Of a DNA stretch of 64,000 bases, positions 36,020 to 45,001 are shown piece by piece; within the stretch, counting starts at the first letter, position 1, and each line of letters begins with the position of its first letter. The position numbers and the translations under genes were made by a program. The stretch is from Shouchella hunanensis (lineage in GTDB: Bacteria > Bacillota > Bacilli > Bacillales > Bacillaceae_D): contig NZ_CP117834.1 in assembly GCF_028735875.1 (NCBI RefSeq), positions 1 to 64,000 on the forward strand, given 5' to 3'. The notes below the pieces were generated by a model. That model ran no database searches. It was not told the DNA's origin and saw nothing but the letters and a program-made list of their open reading frames with translations.

Positions 36020-37995
36020 CATTCAATTCCATATTTCTCTAGTTTATAATAAAGCGATCGAACAGAAATACCGAGGCGTTTTGCAGCTTCTGTTTTAACA
36101 TAATGAACATGGGCTAACGTCTCTAAAAGAAATCCACGCTCTTGCTCTGCTAAAAAATCCTCTAGCTTTTCTGGCTTGGCACGATCCACCTTAGGCGCAC
36201 TTCCTGGTTTTAGCACACTTATATCTGCATGTGCAACAAAATCGATTTCAGTTTCACCTAAGTTTTTGTATATCATTTCTCTTGCCAATACATTTTCTAA
36301 CTCACGAATATTGCCTGGCCACGCGTACTGTTGAAGTTGAGCCAATGCATAATCCGATAAGTTTCTAATATTACGTCCATAGTCTTCATTTATTTTTTCA
36401 ATAAGGCGCAAAGCAAGTATTGGAATATCTTCTATTCTTTCCCTCAATGGAGGAATGTAAATCGGCAATGTATTTAAACGATAATAAAGATCTTCTCTAA
36501 ACCGTTTTGTTGACATAAACAACTGCAAGTTCACATTTGTAGCTGCAATGACTCGGGCTTTAATCTTAATTGGTTTTGTTCCCCCAACTCGGACCACTTC
36601 ACTTTCTTGAAGAACGCGCAATAATTTTGCTTGTGTCTGTAAGGACATTTCGCCTACTTCGTCAAGAAAGATACTTCCTTCTCCAGCCTCTTCAAATAAC
36701 CCTTTTTTCCCTGTTCGTAAAGCACCAGAAAACGCACCCTGTTCATAGCCAAAAAGCTCACTTTCGAGAAGTGTTTCTGTCAACGCCGCACAGTTTACGC
36801 GCACAAACGGTTGATGCCGACGTTCGCTTTCATAATGGATTGCATGTGCGAATAATTCTTTTCCCGTTCCTGTTTCACCTAAAAGCAATATAGGTAAATC
36901 AGTGTTCGCTCCTAATTTTCCTTGGGCGATGGCGTGCTGAATACCATTAGATTGGCCTAAAATATCTTGAAACGTATAATTTGCTTCTAGGCTGGCAATT
37001 TTCTTCTTTGCTTGCTTTAACTCGCCCATAAGGGAGTTTAATTCAGATACATCATGGATAACGCCAATACTTCCTTTTAATTTCTTGTCCACAATAATAG
37101 GCGCAACATTGACAATGACGTCTCGTTTGGCTGGGCCTAACTTTAATCGTGCCCCTCGTACAGGTCGCTGGGTTTGCAACACTTGCATATGAATGCTTTC
37201 GCCTTCTGAGATATCTGTTGTCGCTGGTTTACCAATAACTTGCTCTTCCGTTAAACCAGTAATTTTCTTATAAGCTGGATTTATAAGAAGACCGACACCA
37301 AACTCATCAACAACCGAAATTGCATCATTAGAAGAATTAATGATCGCTTCCAGCATTTCTCTCATTCGATTAAGATCCGTGATTTGCTCTGCCATTTGCC
37401 TTGCTTCTGTTACATCTTTAAAAACAGCAATCGCACCTCTAATCGTACCTTTTGTACTTAACGGCATACGAGTCGTCACTATTTTCGTCCCGTTTGCAAA
37501 CGTTTGAAGCTGATTGTATTCTGGTTGCTGACGTTCAATCACACGTGGCAAACCACTTGTTGGCAGTAGAGATTGAATTGCCTGACCAACACTTTCATGC
37601 CTGTTCACATCAGCCATTTCTGCTGCTGCATCGTTCAAATACATCACTGTGTAGTCTGCTTTGACAATAATAACACCGTCATCAATAGAATCAATTGCTT
37701 TTTGCATTAGGGATTGTTTCGAGAATTCAGCACTAATGACTCCCCACGTTTCTTCATAAGACCAAACATTAGTTTCTGCCGTAGTGCCGATCTTTGTATA
37801 CCTTTGAATGATCGTAAAATCATGTTGATTAAAAGACTGTTCATCCATTAAATCAATATTGTGCTCTGCTGCAAAAGCATTTATTTTAGCTGTTTTGCTA
37901 TGTATGGCCGCAACAGTAAACATAGGCAGATGCGTTAAACATCGTAATAAGGCAAATGCATCAGGACCATCATCAATAAACAGAATCTTATTCAT
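36019..37995 (-). CDS. bkdR: Sigma-54-dependent activator BkdR
   Basis: Enhancer-binding protein of 658 residues that should switch on the bkd operon with branched-chain amino acids as signal. Domains: N-terminal region of about 95 residues, weakly Rossmann-like ([11 protein letters not shown]), two PAS domains (about 98-200 and 215-320), AAA+ domain (about 340-575) with Walker A GETGTGKE, the sigma-54 contact loop GAFSGA (usual form GAFTGA) and Walker B GSIFLDE, and a Fis-type HTH at the end ([20 protein letters not shown]). It is upstream of bcd in the same direction and may have its own promoter. Confidence 0.9.
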   Translation of the reverse strand: MNKILFIDDGPDAFALLRCLTHLPMFTVAAIHSKTAKINAFAAEHNIDLMDEQSFNQHDFTIIQRYTKIGTTAETNVWSYEETWGVISAEFSKQSLMQKAIDSIDDGVIIVKADYTVMYLNDAAAEMADVNRHESVGQAIQSLLPTSGLPRVIERQQPEYNQLQTFANGTKIVTTRMPLSTKGTIRGAIAVFKDVTEARQMAEQITDLNRMREMLEAIINSSNDAISVVDEFGVGLLINPAYKKITGLTEEQVIGKPATTDISEGESIHMQVLQTQRPVRGARLKLGPAKRDVIVNVAPIIVDKKLKGSIGVIHDVSELNSLMGELKQAKKKIASLEANYTFQDILGQSNGIQHAIAQGKLGANTDLPILLLGETGTGKELFAHAIHYESERRHQPFVRVNCAALTETLLESELFGYEQGAFSGALRTGKKGLFEEAGEGSIFLDEVGEMSLQTQAKLLRVLQESEVVRVGGTKPIKIKARVIAATNVNLQLFMSTKRFREDLYYRLNTLPIYIPPLRERIEDIPILALRLIEKINEDYGRNIRNLSDYALAQLQQYAWPGNIRELENVLAREMIYKNLGETEIDFVAHADISVLKPGSAPKVDRAKPEKLEDFLAEQERGFLLETLAHVHYVKTEAAKRLGISVRSLYYKLEKYGIE

Positions 37996-38150
37996 TCTCG
38001 CACCTCTGATATTTTTAGTAGTTGGTCATAAATGCTACTGCCATTTATTTTAGTATCGTACAATTAATGATCTTATGCAAGATTAAACTTGTCCATAATG
38101 GTTTTTTTGGTCTACAATAGATGTGAAATACGAACAAGAAAGGATGTTCT

Positions 38151-38402
38151 ATGGGCAGAGTGTTTGCTTTATTACTAATTCTCATCCCAATAGTTGGCGC
38201 TGGTTATGGAATTAAGTTAATGCGAGATGCGTTTTTCCTCGTTGAGCTTTTCCCTTATCCAAACTTATGGATTCAATTTTTTGCTGGCTTATTTTTCTTC
38301 CTTATCGGGTTAGGATTAATGGCAGGTTTTATTTTCCATAGAGACAAAAAACGTGGTAAAGTGTCAGAAACGTTTTTAAAGAAAAACGAACAACAGCTGT
38401 GA
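38151..38402 (+). CDS. yqzF: DUF2627 membrane protein YqzF
   Basis: An 83-residue protein with two membrane helices (about 4-22 and 42-64) and a charged C-terminal tail. The sequence (GYGIKLMRDAFF, FPYPNLWIQFFAG) matches the DUF2627 family, whose gene YqzF sits next to bkdR in Bacillus. Function unknown. It is divergent from bkdR, sharing a 155-base intergenic region. AGAAAGGATG precedes the start. Confidence 0.85.
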   Translation: MGRVFALLLILIPIVGAGYGIKLMRDAFFLVELFPYPNLWIQFFAGLFFFLIGLGLMAGFIFHRDKKRGKVSETFLKKNEQQL

Positions 38403-38430
38403 GAGATGTATCCTTTCAGCTGTTGTTTTA
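38389..38430. terminator. Bidirectional terminator after yqzF
   Basis: ACAACAGCTG pairs with CAGCTGTTGT across about 17 bases, followed by TTTTATT; it overlaps the stop codon of the facing gene. Confidence 0.75.
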
Positions 38431-39204
38431 TTCTGTTGAACCTATTTTTTTAGTCCATTGACTATACGCTCCTTGTAACATTGGCCAAATCAGGAATAAA
38501 ACGATACTGATACTAGCTAGTGAGAGGAATAACAATTGCCCTGATGTTCCTGGCACTGTAACTGTCCACAACGCAAGGGATGCGCCAAGAATAAGAGAAC
38601 CATTGATGCCGTAAATTGCTTGACCTTCTACCTCTAATACAATGATGATGTAAAAGATCGTTGTAACATACAAAATGTCAATAAATGTTGGTAGTGTCAT
38701 AAAAAAACAACCAATCAACAGTAACGTTAAATAGTAAATTGTTAACCTAAACGGTATTTTATTCGCCATATAGCTAGCAAGAGGGAATAGAATAAAGCAA
38801 GCAGTGTTAACACTAAACACTTTTATGTTACCCATTGACAATAGATAGGAAAAAAAGACAAGTATCACAACGTAACAACAAATCATACCTGTTTGATTGA
38901 TGGTTTGCTTTGTTTTTTTCTGGTGTCTTTTTAACTGACTTAAATCGAGATAAAAGCCAACAGCCCATGTTAAAAAGATGTAGGCAATAGCTAAATATGA
39001 AAAATACAAATGAGTCCCCATTACTAACGAACTAAGCGCTATATAGCCATATAAAAGAAAGGTCCCAAGACTAAAAGGGATGAACGTATCTTGAGGATTT
39101 TTTTTACTCCATTGTAAATCTTTAAAGCCGTACATCAGAGCAACCGCAATAAAAGGAAGTGATAAAAATAATGAAGAAATCATGAGACGATCACTCGCTT
39201 CCAC
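38428..39204 (-). CDS. Polytopic membrane protein, unknown
   Basis: A protein of up to 258 residues with eight or nine predicted membrane helices and very few charged loops, the longest being DLSQLKRHQKKTKQT near residue 90. I do not recognise the family. The start is unsure: GTG at 39204 overlaps the upstream 26-codon frame, and ATG at 39183 (beginning MISSLFLSLPF) is 7 bases beyond that frame's stop; the latter fits re-initiation. It lies between yqzF and spo0A. A conserved motif search is needed to place it. Confidence 0.65.
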   Translation of the reverse strand: MEASDRLMISSLFLSLPFIAVALMYGFKDLQWSKKNPQDTFIPFSLGTFLLYGYIALSSLVMGTHLYFSYLAIAYIFLTWAVGFYLDLSQLKRHQKKTKQTINQTGMICCYVVILVFFSYLLSMGNIKVFSVNTACFILFPLASYMANKIPFRLTIYYLTLLLIGCFFMTLPTFIDILYVTTIFYIIIVLEVEGQAIYGINGSLILGASLALWTVTVPGTSGQLLFLSLASISIVLFLIWPMLQGAYSQWTKKIGSTE

Positions 39205-39271
39205 CTTCTATTAACTGACTCGCTGCTTTTTTAAAACGAGAAAAACAACATGCTTTATTATTTACCATCAT
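39191..39271 (-). CDS. Possible 26-residue peptide coupled to the membrane protein
   Basis: A minus-strand frame from ATG-ATG at 39266-39271 to TGA at 39191-39193, with an excellent ribosome site (GGGAGAGGA, 5 bases before the ATG). The product is basic in the middle and acidic at the end (NNKACCFSRFKK...EGGSE) and has an adjacent pair of cysteines. Its stop lies just before or inside the start of the downstream membrane protein. It could be a regulatory leader peptide or a secreted peptide; it is too short for homology to be judged by eye. Confidence 0.45.
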   Translation of the reverse strand: MMVNNKACCFSRFKKAASQLIEGGSE

Positions 39272-39325
39272 TTCAATCCTCTCCCTTTCCTTTTTCTTAG
39301 TATTTGAAGAAGAATTGAATCCATA

Positions 39326-39360
39326 CAAAAAAGCGTGAAAATGAATGAATCATTCCACGC
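39326..39360 (-). terminator. Intrinsic terminator of spo0A
   Basis: On the minus strand GCGTGGAATGA pairs with TCATTTTCACGC (imperfect) and is followed by TTTTTTG. Confidence 0.75.
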
Positions 39361-39379
39361 CTTGTGTGTAAGCCAAACG

Positions 39380-40171
39380 CTAGCTTACTTTATGCTCAAT
39401 TCGGAGTTTATCTGCAACCATAGCGATAAATTCTGAATTTGTAGGTTTTGCTTTTGTATGACTAACCGTATAGCCAAACAAATTCGAAATTGAATCAATA
39501 TTCCCTCTGCTCCAAGCCACTTCAATGGCATGACGAATAGCTCTTTCCACTCGACTAGCCGTTGTATTAAACTTTTTTGCAATATCTGGGTAAAGTACTT
39601 TCGTAATTGAGCCAAGAAGCTCAATATCTTTATACACCATCGTAATGGCTTCTCTTAAATACATATATCCTTTAATATGTGCAGGGACGCCAATTTCATG
39701 AATAATGCTTGTGATGCTCGCATCTAAATTAATTTGCTTGCTTTCTTTCCTAGGTGCTGAAGCAAACGACATTGATGTTGTTTTCGGTATACGCACTTGT
39801 TGTTTGCCAGCAATTTCTCGAATTTTATCCATTAATGCTTCCATATCAAATGGCTTAAGCACATAGTAAGCTGCTCCAAAGTCTACTGCTCGCTTCGTCA
39901 CATCTTCTTGGCCAAAAGCCGTTAACATGACAATTTGAGGTCTGTTGCTTTTTTGACTAAGCCGTTCTAATACAGCTAACCCATCTAAGTGTGGCATAAT
40001 AATATCTAACAGTAATACATCTGGTTCTTTTTCTTCAACCAAGCTTAAGCATTCCTGCCCATTAAAAGCTGTTCCAGCTACTTCCATATCTGGTTGCGCA
40101 CCTACGTATTCACTTAATAAATGCACTAATTCTCTGTTATCATCAGCGATACAAACGTTAATCTGACTCAT
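39380..40171 (-). CDS. spo0A: Sporulation master regulator Spo0A
   Basis: Response regulator of 263 residues at the end of the sporulation phosphorelay. Receiver domain (1-120) with acidic pocket Asp10-Asp11, phosphorylated Asp56 (LLLDIIMP) and conserved Lys in YYVLKPFD; a linker; and the C-terminal Spo0A DNA-binding domain (about 145-263) with the recognition helix [15 protein letters not shown]. Length and layout equal those of B. subtilis Spo0A. CTGGGGG precedes the ATG. A sigma-H promoter and 0A-box-like sites lie upstream. Confidence 0.97.
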   Translation of the reverse strand: MSQINVCIADDNRELVHLLSEYVGAQPDMEVAGTAFNGQECLSLVEEKEPDVLLLDIIMPHLDGLAVLERLSQKSNRPQIVMLTAFGQEDVTKRAVDFGAAYYVLKPFDMEALMDKIREIAGKQQVRIPKTTSMSFASAPRKESKQINLDASITSIIHEIGVPAHIKGYMYLREAITMVYKDIELLGSITKVLYPDIAKKFNTTASRVERAIRHAIEVAWSRGNIDSISNLFGYTVSHTKAKPTNSEFIAMVADKLRIEHKVS

Positions 40172-40206
40172 TATGTTTTCCCCCAGTTCCTTTTGTTGTA
40201 TGTAAC

Positions 40207-40235
40207 CGATTCGACAAAGATGCAGACAATCCTTT
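40207..40235 (-). promoter_or_regulatory. Sigma-H promoter of spo0A with overlapping 0A box
   Basis: Minus strand: AAAGGATTG (40227-40235), 11-base spacer, GTCGAATCG (40207-40215), matching the sigma-H form RnAGGAwww / RnnGAATww. The 0A-box-like TTTGTCGAA (40210-40218) overlaps the -10. A second one, CTGTCGAAA-like, is at 40299-40307. Confidence 0.7.
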
Positions 40236-40411
40236 TAAATAAATCATTTAGATTTTAATTATAGGAAATCCTACGTTTTTCTTGTAAATCTTCTTCTTTT
40301 CGACAGATTTTCAATCGTACTTTCTTTTTAATATACCATATCCTTAAAGGGGATGTGACGATTCTTGAGGATTTCTTCACGGTGATTTCGTCACATAAAA
40401 ATGAGGATAAC

Positions 40412-40460
40412 AAAAACACCAAGCAAAGCAGAGAATTAACTCGCTTGCGCTTGGTGTTTT
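40412..40460 (-). terminator. Terminator at the end of spoIVB
   Basis: On the minus strand AAAACACCAAGC pairs with GCTTGGTGTTTT, followed by TG; the 5' arm lies inside the last codons of spoIVB. Confidence 0.75.
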
Positions 40461-41731
40461 ACTAATCCTGTATGAATACCCGATTCCTCAAGCATCCAGC
40501 TAATATGGCATCCGTATCCAGAAGTAGGATCGTTGACAAATACATGAGTGACTGCTCCAACAATCTTATCCCCTTGAATAATAGGACTACCGCTCATTCC
40601 TTGTACAATGCCACCTGTTTTTTCTAACAGTCGTTTGTCTGTCACCTTTATAACCATTCCTTTGGTTGCTGGGCTTTCTTGTGGCGTACTTGAAACAATC
40701 TCAATATCAAATTGCTCCACTTCTTCTCCATCTAAAACCGTTAATATTTTCGCTGGACCTTCCTTCACTTCTGAGGCAGTAGAAATCGGCAATGGTTGGT
40801 CATAGACGTTATTCTTCAATTGAACCGTCTCATTTAACGTTCCATAAATGCCTAATGCGCTGTTTTTTTGAATGGTCCCTAATATTTCACGATCTTTTGA
40901 TATGCTAGCAAGCTTTTCACCAGGCTCCCCATTTATTCCACGGGAAATGGATGTAACTGATGATCGTAATAACTGGCCATTTAATACTGAAACTGGCTTC
41001 TTGGTATCAATATCGGATATAACATGGCCAAGGGCACCATATCGTTTACTCTCCGGTTCATAAAAAGTCATAGTGCCCACACCCGCGGCTGAGTCACGAA
41101 TATATAAGCCGAGACGATACAAATGATCCCCTTTTGCTTTCTCTGGCTTCAATACAGTGGTAATTTCTTTCTCGCCTCGTAATACTTTCACTTTTAATTC
41201 TTTGTTTGCTTCTCCTGCATGCTGAACATGTTTAGACACTTCGCTCATGGTATGCATTTTTTCTCCGTTTATGTTCGTTATCATATCACCGACTTCAATT
41301 CCAGCAAATTCCCCTGGGGATTTCTGTCCTGATTTAGTGTCTATTTTATGATGACCAACAACTAAAACGCCTTCTGTGTTTAACTTAACACCGATTGATT
41401 GACCGCCTGGTACCACTTTTATTTCTGGTAAAATGGAAACGTCAATTTTTTTTGCTGGCCAATTTCCATTTTGCAGAGTCACGTTTGTGTGACCTGTTTT
41501 TATTCCTTGAAGAATCGTCTCACTTTCCATGTGCTCTACTTCTAGATGCGAATTCCCCTCAATTGCAAAGCCGTTTGCTTCAATTGCTGTCTCGCTTCCT
41601 TCAAATAGAACGATGGATGTTGGAATGTCTATAAATTGTTTAAATTGTGGATTAAACCCTAAAAAAAGTAGACAAACTAAAAACAAGACCCCAATAACAT
41701 ACCGTACACCCTCTTTTAGCAACCTTTTCAC
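40436..41731 (-). CDS. spoIVB: SpoIVB serine peptidase
   Basis: Forespore-secreted serine peptidase that triggers pro-sigma-K processing. The 431-residue protein has an N-terminal membrane anchor (about 8-28), a PDZ domain (about 110-195; [17 protein letters not shown]) and the S55 peptidase domain with catalytic Ser in GMSGSP (about residues 378-383) and the His region [10 protein letters not shown] (near 230). It precedes spo0A, as in all Bacillus, and lies after recN. Confidence 0.95.
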   Translation of the reverse strand: MKRLLKEGVRYVIGVLFLVCLLFLGFNPQFKQFIDIPTSIVLFEGSETAIEANGFAIEGNSHLEVEHMESETILQGIKTGHTNVTLQNGNWPAKKIDVSILPEIKVVPGGQSIGVKLNTEGVLVVGHHKIDTKSGQKSPGEFAGIEVGDMITNINGEKMHTMSEVSKHVQHAGEANKELKVKVLRGEKEITTVLKPEKAKGDHLYRLGLYIRDSAAGVGTMTFYEPESKRYGALGHVISDIDTKKPVSVLNGQLLRSSVTSISRGINGEPGEKLASISKDREILGTIQKNSALGIYGTLNETVQLKNNVYDQPLPISTASEVKEGPAKILTVLDGEEVEQFDIEIVSSTPQESPATKGMVIKVTDKRLLEKTGGIVQGMSGSPIIQGDKIVGAVTHVFVNDPTSGYGCHISWMLEESGIHTGLVKHQAQAS

Positions 41732-41813
41732 TCCTCACTCCCAACCTACACCTCCATGCTGGCTGTACTATTAATGTTGCCTTCACACGGACGAAATATA
41801 ACTGTAAATAAAA

Positions 41814-41843
41814 GAAAAAAGCCACCTAATCAAGGTCGCTTTT
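41814..41843 (-). terminator. Intrinsic terminator of recN
   Basis: On the minus strand AAAAGCGACCT pairs with AGGTGGCTTTT (one mismatch), followed by T2C and further T; it begins 5 bases after the recN stop. Confidence 0.8.
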
Positions 41844-41847
41844 CCAA

Positions 41848-43527
41848 TTATCCTTTTTTGTGCGTTGCCAGTTCAAGCAATTCTTTAGCATTTTCCTTCG
41901 TAATCTCTGTCACTTCAAACCCAGATAACATTCTTGCCAGTTCATTTGTTTTTTCATCATCATTTAATTGAATAACGTCGGTTTTCACTCGTCCTTCAAT
42001 TGTTTCTTTCCGAATAAATAAATGGTGATCGGCCATAGCTGCTACTTGAGGAAGGTGCGTAATACATAAAACTTGTGATCCCTCTGATATTCGGTACATT
42101 TTTTCGGCAATCGCTTGCGCCACTCGACCACTCACGCCTGTATCCACTTCATCAAAAATAACAGATGTAATTTGCTGAGAAGCAGAGAAAATGGTTTTAA
42201 GCGCGAGCATAATACGTGAAATTTCTCCACCTGAAGCAACTTTCACAAGTGACTTTAATGGTTCCCCTTCATTTGTAGAAATTAAAAACTCTGCTTGATC
42301 TTGACCATTTTTATAGAAGGTTTCCCCTGTTTCAAGCTGCACTTTGAATGACGCTTTTTCCATATACAGCTGGCTTAACTCCATCATCAGTGAAGCTTCA
42401 AGGTTCTTCGCTAACCGTTTACGAATATCTGTTAACGCTTCACTTTCAATCGTTAAATCTTCAATAATGGCGTTTCGTGTGTTTTGTAGCTCTTCTAAAT
42501 GGATATCTTTATTCTCCATTTCTTCTAGCTCTTGCTCGATTGCTTCTGCATATGCTAACACTTCTGCTATGGATTCCCCATACTTACGCTTCACTTTTTC
42601 AATCTCTGCGAGTCGATTTTCAACATCCTCTAGTATAGTTGGGTTAAAATCAACCTGATCTAATGCTTCACGAATAGAGTAAGACGCTTCTTCAATGAGG
42701 TAATAGCTTGATGACACTTGTTCGAATAGTGGCTGTAAGTCTGTATCAATACTAGCCGCTGTTTCCAAATGGCTTAGCATGCCACTTAAATAATCAAGAC
42801 CCTTATCTTCTCCATAAAGATGCTCATAACTTCTTGTAAGCGCTTCGTACAATTTTTCACTATTAGCAAGCTTATTACGATTTTTTTGGAGCTGTTCATC
42901 TTCTCCAATTTGTGCATTCGTCTTAGCGATTTCTCCTAGTTGATACGTATACAAATCAGTCTTTTGTGCAATTTCCTGAGCATTTTGGTCAAGTTCATTA
43001 ATACGCTTTACTGTTGTTTGAAGCTTATTGAAAAGCTTTCGGTATTCGTGAAGCGCTTTTTTTATATCATTCCCGCCAAACTGATCTAATAATCCTAAAT
43101 GCTCGTCCGCTCTCATTAGGGATTGGTGCTCATGCTGACCGTGAATATCAACAAGAGCTTGTCCAATTTCGCGTAGTGTTCCGATCGTCATGAGCTTTCC
43201 ATTTATGCGGCAAATGCTTTTACCTGTATGAGTAATTTCCCGTCTCATAATGAGCATATCATCTTCAATATCAATGCCTAAGGATTCCAACTTAGCTTCT
43301 ATTTGATGCCCCTCTTCCATGACAAACAAGCCTTCAATCTCTGCTTTCTTCTCACCGTGGCGAACAAACTCAGCTGAGCCTCTTCCTCCTAAAAGTAAGC
43401 CAATAGCATCAATAATAATCGATTTTCCAGCACCAGTCTCTCCTGTGAGGACGGTTAATCCTTTCTCAAATGGAACGGTAAGGGAAGAGATGATGGCAAA
43501 ATTTTTAACGGTTAATTCCATTAGCAT
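41848..43527 (-). CDS. recN: DNA repair ATPase RecN
   Basis: SMC-like protein recruited early to double-strand breaks. The 559-residue protein has Walker A GETGAGKS (near 31), long coiled coils (about 155-365), ABC signature region LVKVASGGEISRIMLALK (near 425-442) and Walker B VIFDEVDTGVSG (near 460). It starts after AGAGGTGG and follows argR by 18 bases, likely in one transcript. Confidence 0.96.
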   Translation of the reverse strand: MLMELTVKNFAIISSLTVPFEKGLTVLTGETGAGKSIIIDAIGLLLGGRGSAEFVRHGEKKAEIEGLFVMEEGHQIEAKLESLGIDIEDDMLIMRREITHTGKSICRINGKLMTIGTLREIGQALVDIHGQHEHQSLMRADEHLGLLDQFGGNDIKKALHEYRKLFNKLQTTVKRINELDQNAQEIAQKTDLYTYQLGEIAKTNAQIGEDEQLQKNRNKLANSEKLYEALTRSYEHLYGEDKGLDYLSGMLSHLETAASIDTDLQPLFEQVSSSYYLIEEASYSIREALDQVDFNPTILEDVENRLAEIEKVKRKYGESIAEVLAYAEAIEQELEEMENKDIHLEELQNTRNAIIEDLTIESEALTDIRKRLAKNLEASLMMELSQLYMEKASFKVQLETGETFYKNGQDQAEFLISTNEGEPLKSLVKVASGGEISRIMLALKTIFSASQQITSVIFDEVDTGVSGRVAQAIAEKMYRISEGSQVLCITHLPQVAAMADHHLFIRKETIEGRVKTDVIQLNDDEKTNELARMLSGFEVTEITKENAKELLELATHKKG

Positions 43528-43545
43528 AGTAGACTGCCCACCTCT

Positions 43546-43995
43546 TTAAAGCATATTTAAAAATCGTTCTGTGACGGTTTCGCCATTTTTCTCGGTTCGA
43601 CAAATAATGAGAATAGTATCATCGCCACATATCGTTCCCATCAATTCTGGCCAGTCTAGATTATCAATGAGAACAGCAATCGCATTGGCGTTACCAGGCA
43701 TTGCTTTCATAACGACTAAGTTTCCAGACTGATCAATGCTTATAAAGCTATCGGTTAATATCCGCTTAAGTTTTTGCTGCGGGTTGAACTTTTGATCAGC
43801 AGGTAAGCTATATTTATAGCGTCCGTCCTGCATAGGAACCTTCACTAAGTGCAGTTCTTTAATATCTCTTGACACAGTCGCTTGCGTAACGTTGTAGCCA
43901 TCACTTCTTAGTTGATCAACTAAATCATCCTGTGTCTCAATTTCTTTGTTTGTTATAATTTCTCTAATTTTTATATGGCGTTGTCCTTTAGTCAT
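43546..43995 (-). CDS. argR: Arginine repressor ArgR/AhrC
   Basis: Hexameric regulator of arginine synthesis and catabolism. The 149-residue protein has an N-terminal winged helix (about 1-70, with [19 protein letters not shown]) and the C-terminal arginine-binding core ending [14 protein letters not shown]. Gene order recN-argR-tlyA-dxs is the usual one. It starts after AAGGTGATGG. Confidence 0.95.
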   Translation of the reverse strand: MTKGQRHIKIREIITNKEIETQDDLVDQLRSDGYNVTQATVSRDIKELHLVKVPMQDGRYKYSLPADQKFNPQQKLKRILTDSFISIDQSGNLVVMKAMPGNANAIAVLIDNLDWPELMGTICGDDTILIICRTEKNGETVTERFLNML

Positions 43996-44105
43996 GCCAT
44001 CACCTTACCTTTTAACAAATTCATTACGGTTAGCCTCTTCTATTATCTATGCTTTGCTTGTTCTGAGAAAGAATTCAGAAAAGAACAGTTGATTAAGCTG
44101 TAAAG

Positions 44106-44178
44106 AAACCCTCTTCTGCAAGCAAGAAAAAGATCATCATCGTGTCCAATTCATCGCTAGTATAAAAGAGGGTATCTT
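44106..44178 (-). terminator. Likely terminator after tlyA
   Basis: On the minus strand ATACCCTCTTTTAT is complementary to the distant AGAAGAGGGTTT, giving a stem of about 9 bp with a long internal region, followed by TTTCTTTAC. The long loop makes the call moderate. Confidence 0.45.
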
Positions 44179-44185
44179 TCGTTAT

Positions 44186-44995
44186 TTACTTTCGAAGGGC
44201 TTGCGCCGCTTCTACAATGTGTTCAATTGTTTCAGTAGTCAATTCCACCTGTTCCACTTGTTTTTTCAGATGAAGTAAAAATTCGATGTTGCCGTCTCCA
44301 CCTGTAATTGGTGAGTAGTCTAGCGCCAGAGAGCTAAAGCCAAGCTCATGAGCCACTGTTAGAACGGAACGAATCACATGCTTATGCACGAGGGGATCAC
44401 GTACAATGCCTTTTTTTCCAACATGTTCTCTTCCTGCTTCAAATTGAGGCTTGACTAGCGCAATAACATCGCCATTATTAGCAAGAATCGTGTACAATGG
44501 TGGTAAAATCAACCTCAAAGAAATAAATGATACGTCTATTGAAGCAAATTCTGGTTGTGCTTTGGCAAAGTCGTCTTTTGTCGCGTAACGAAAGTTCATT
44601 CGCTCCATGACTGTCACACGCTCATCTTGTCTAATTTTCCAGGCTAATTGATTGTACCCAACATCAACAGCATACATCGCTTTTGCATGGTTTTGAAGTG
44701 CACAGTCTGTAAACCCTCCCGTTGATGAGCCAATATCTAGACCTACTTTGTCTGCTAGCTCTAACTCAAAGACGTCAATTGCTTTTTCTAATTTTAACCC
44801 TCCGCGACTAACGTATTTAAGCGTATCTCCTTTAATGCGTAAAGGAACGTCTCTGTCTACTTTTAAACCCGGTTTATCCAAGCGCTCATGCTCACTGTAG
44901 ACGAGTCCAGCCATAATACTTCGCTTTGCTTTTTCTCTTGTGTCAATTAGTCCTCGCTCAACTAATACAACGTCGAGCCTTTCTTTTTTTCCCAT
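44186..44995 (-). CDS. tlyA: TlyA-family rRNA 2'-O-methyltransferase
   Basis: A 269-residue protein with an N-terminal S4 RNA-binding domain (about 4-65; LDVVLVERGLIDTREKAKRS) and an FtsJ-like methyltransferase domain with SAM motif GLDIGSSTGGFTDCAL (near 85-100). Homologues methylate 16S and 23S rRNA; B. subtilis YqxC is the orthologue. It follows dxs by 6 bases and so is cotranscribed with it. Confidence 0.92.
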   Translation of the reverse strand: MGKKERLDVVLVERGLIDTREKAKRSIMAGLVYSEHERLDKPGLKVDRDVPLRIKGDTLKYVSRGGLKLEKAIDVFELELADKVGLDIGSSTGGFTDCALQNHAKAMYAVDVGYNQLAWKIRQDERVTVMERMNFRYATKDDFAKAQPEFASIDVSFISLRLILPPLYTILANNGDVIALVKPQFEAGREHVGKKGIVRDPLVHKHVIRSVLTVAHELGFSSLALDYSPITGGDGNIEFLLHLKKQVEQVELTTETIEHIVEAAQALRK

Positions 44996-45001
44996 TTGTC
45001 G

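Noticed and set aside
38428..39271. AgrB/AgrD-type quorum-sensing pair
   Set aside because: The membrane protein shows no AgrB-like catalytic His/Cys pattern and the short peptide lacks the AgrD layout, so only a neutral description is given.
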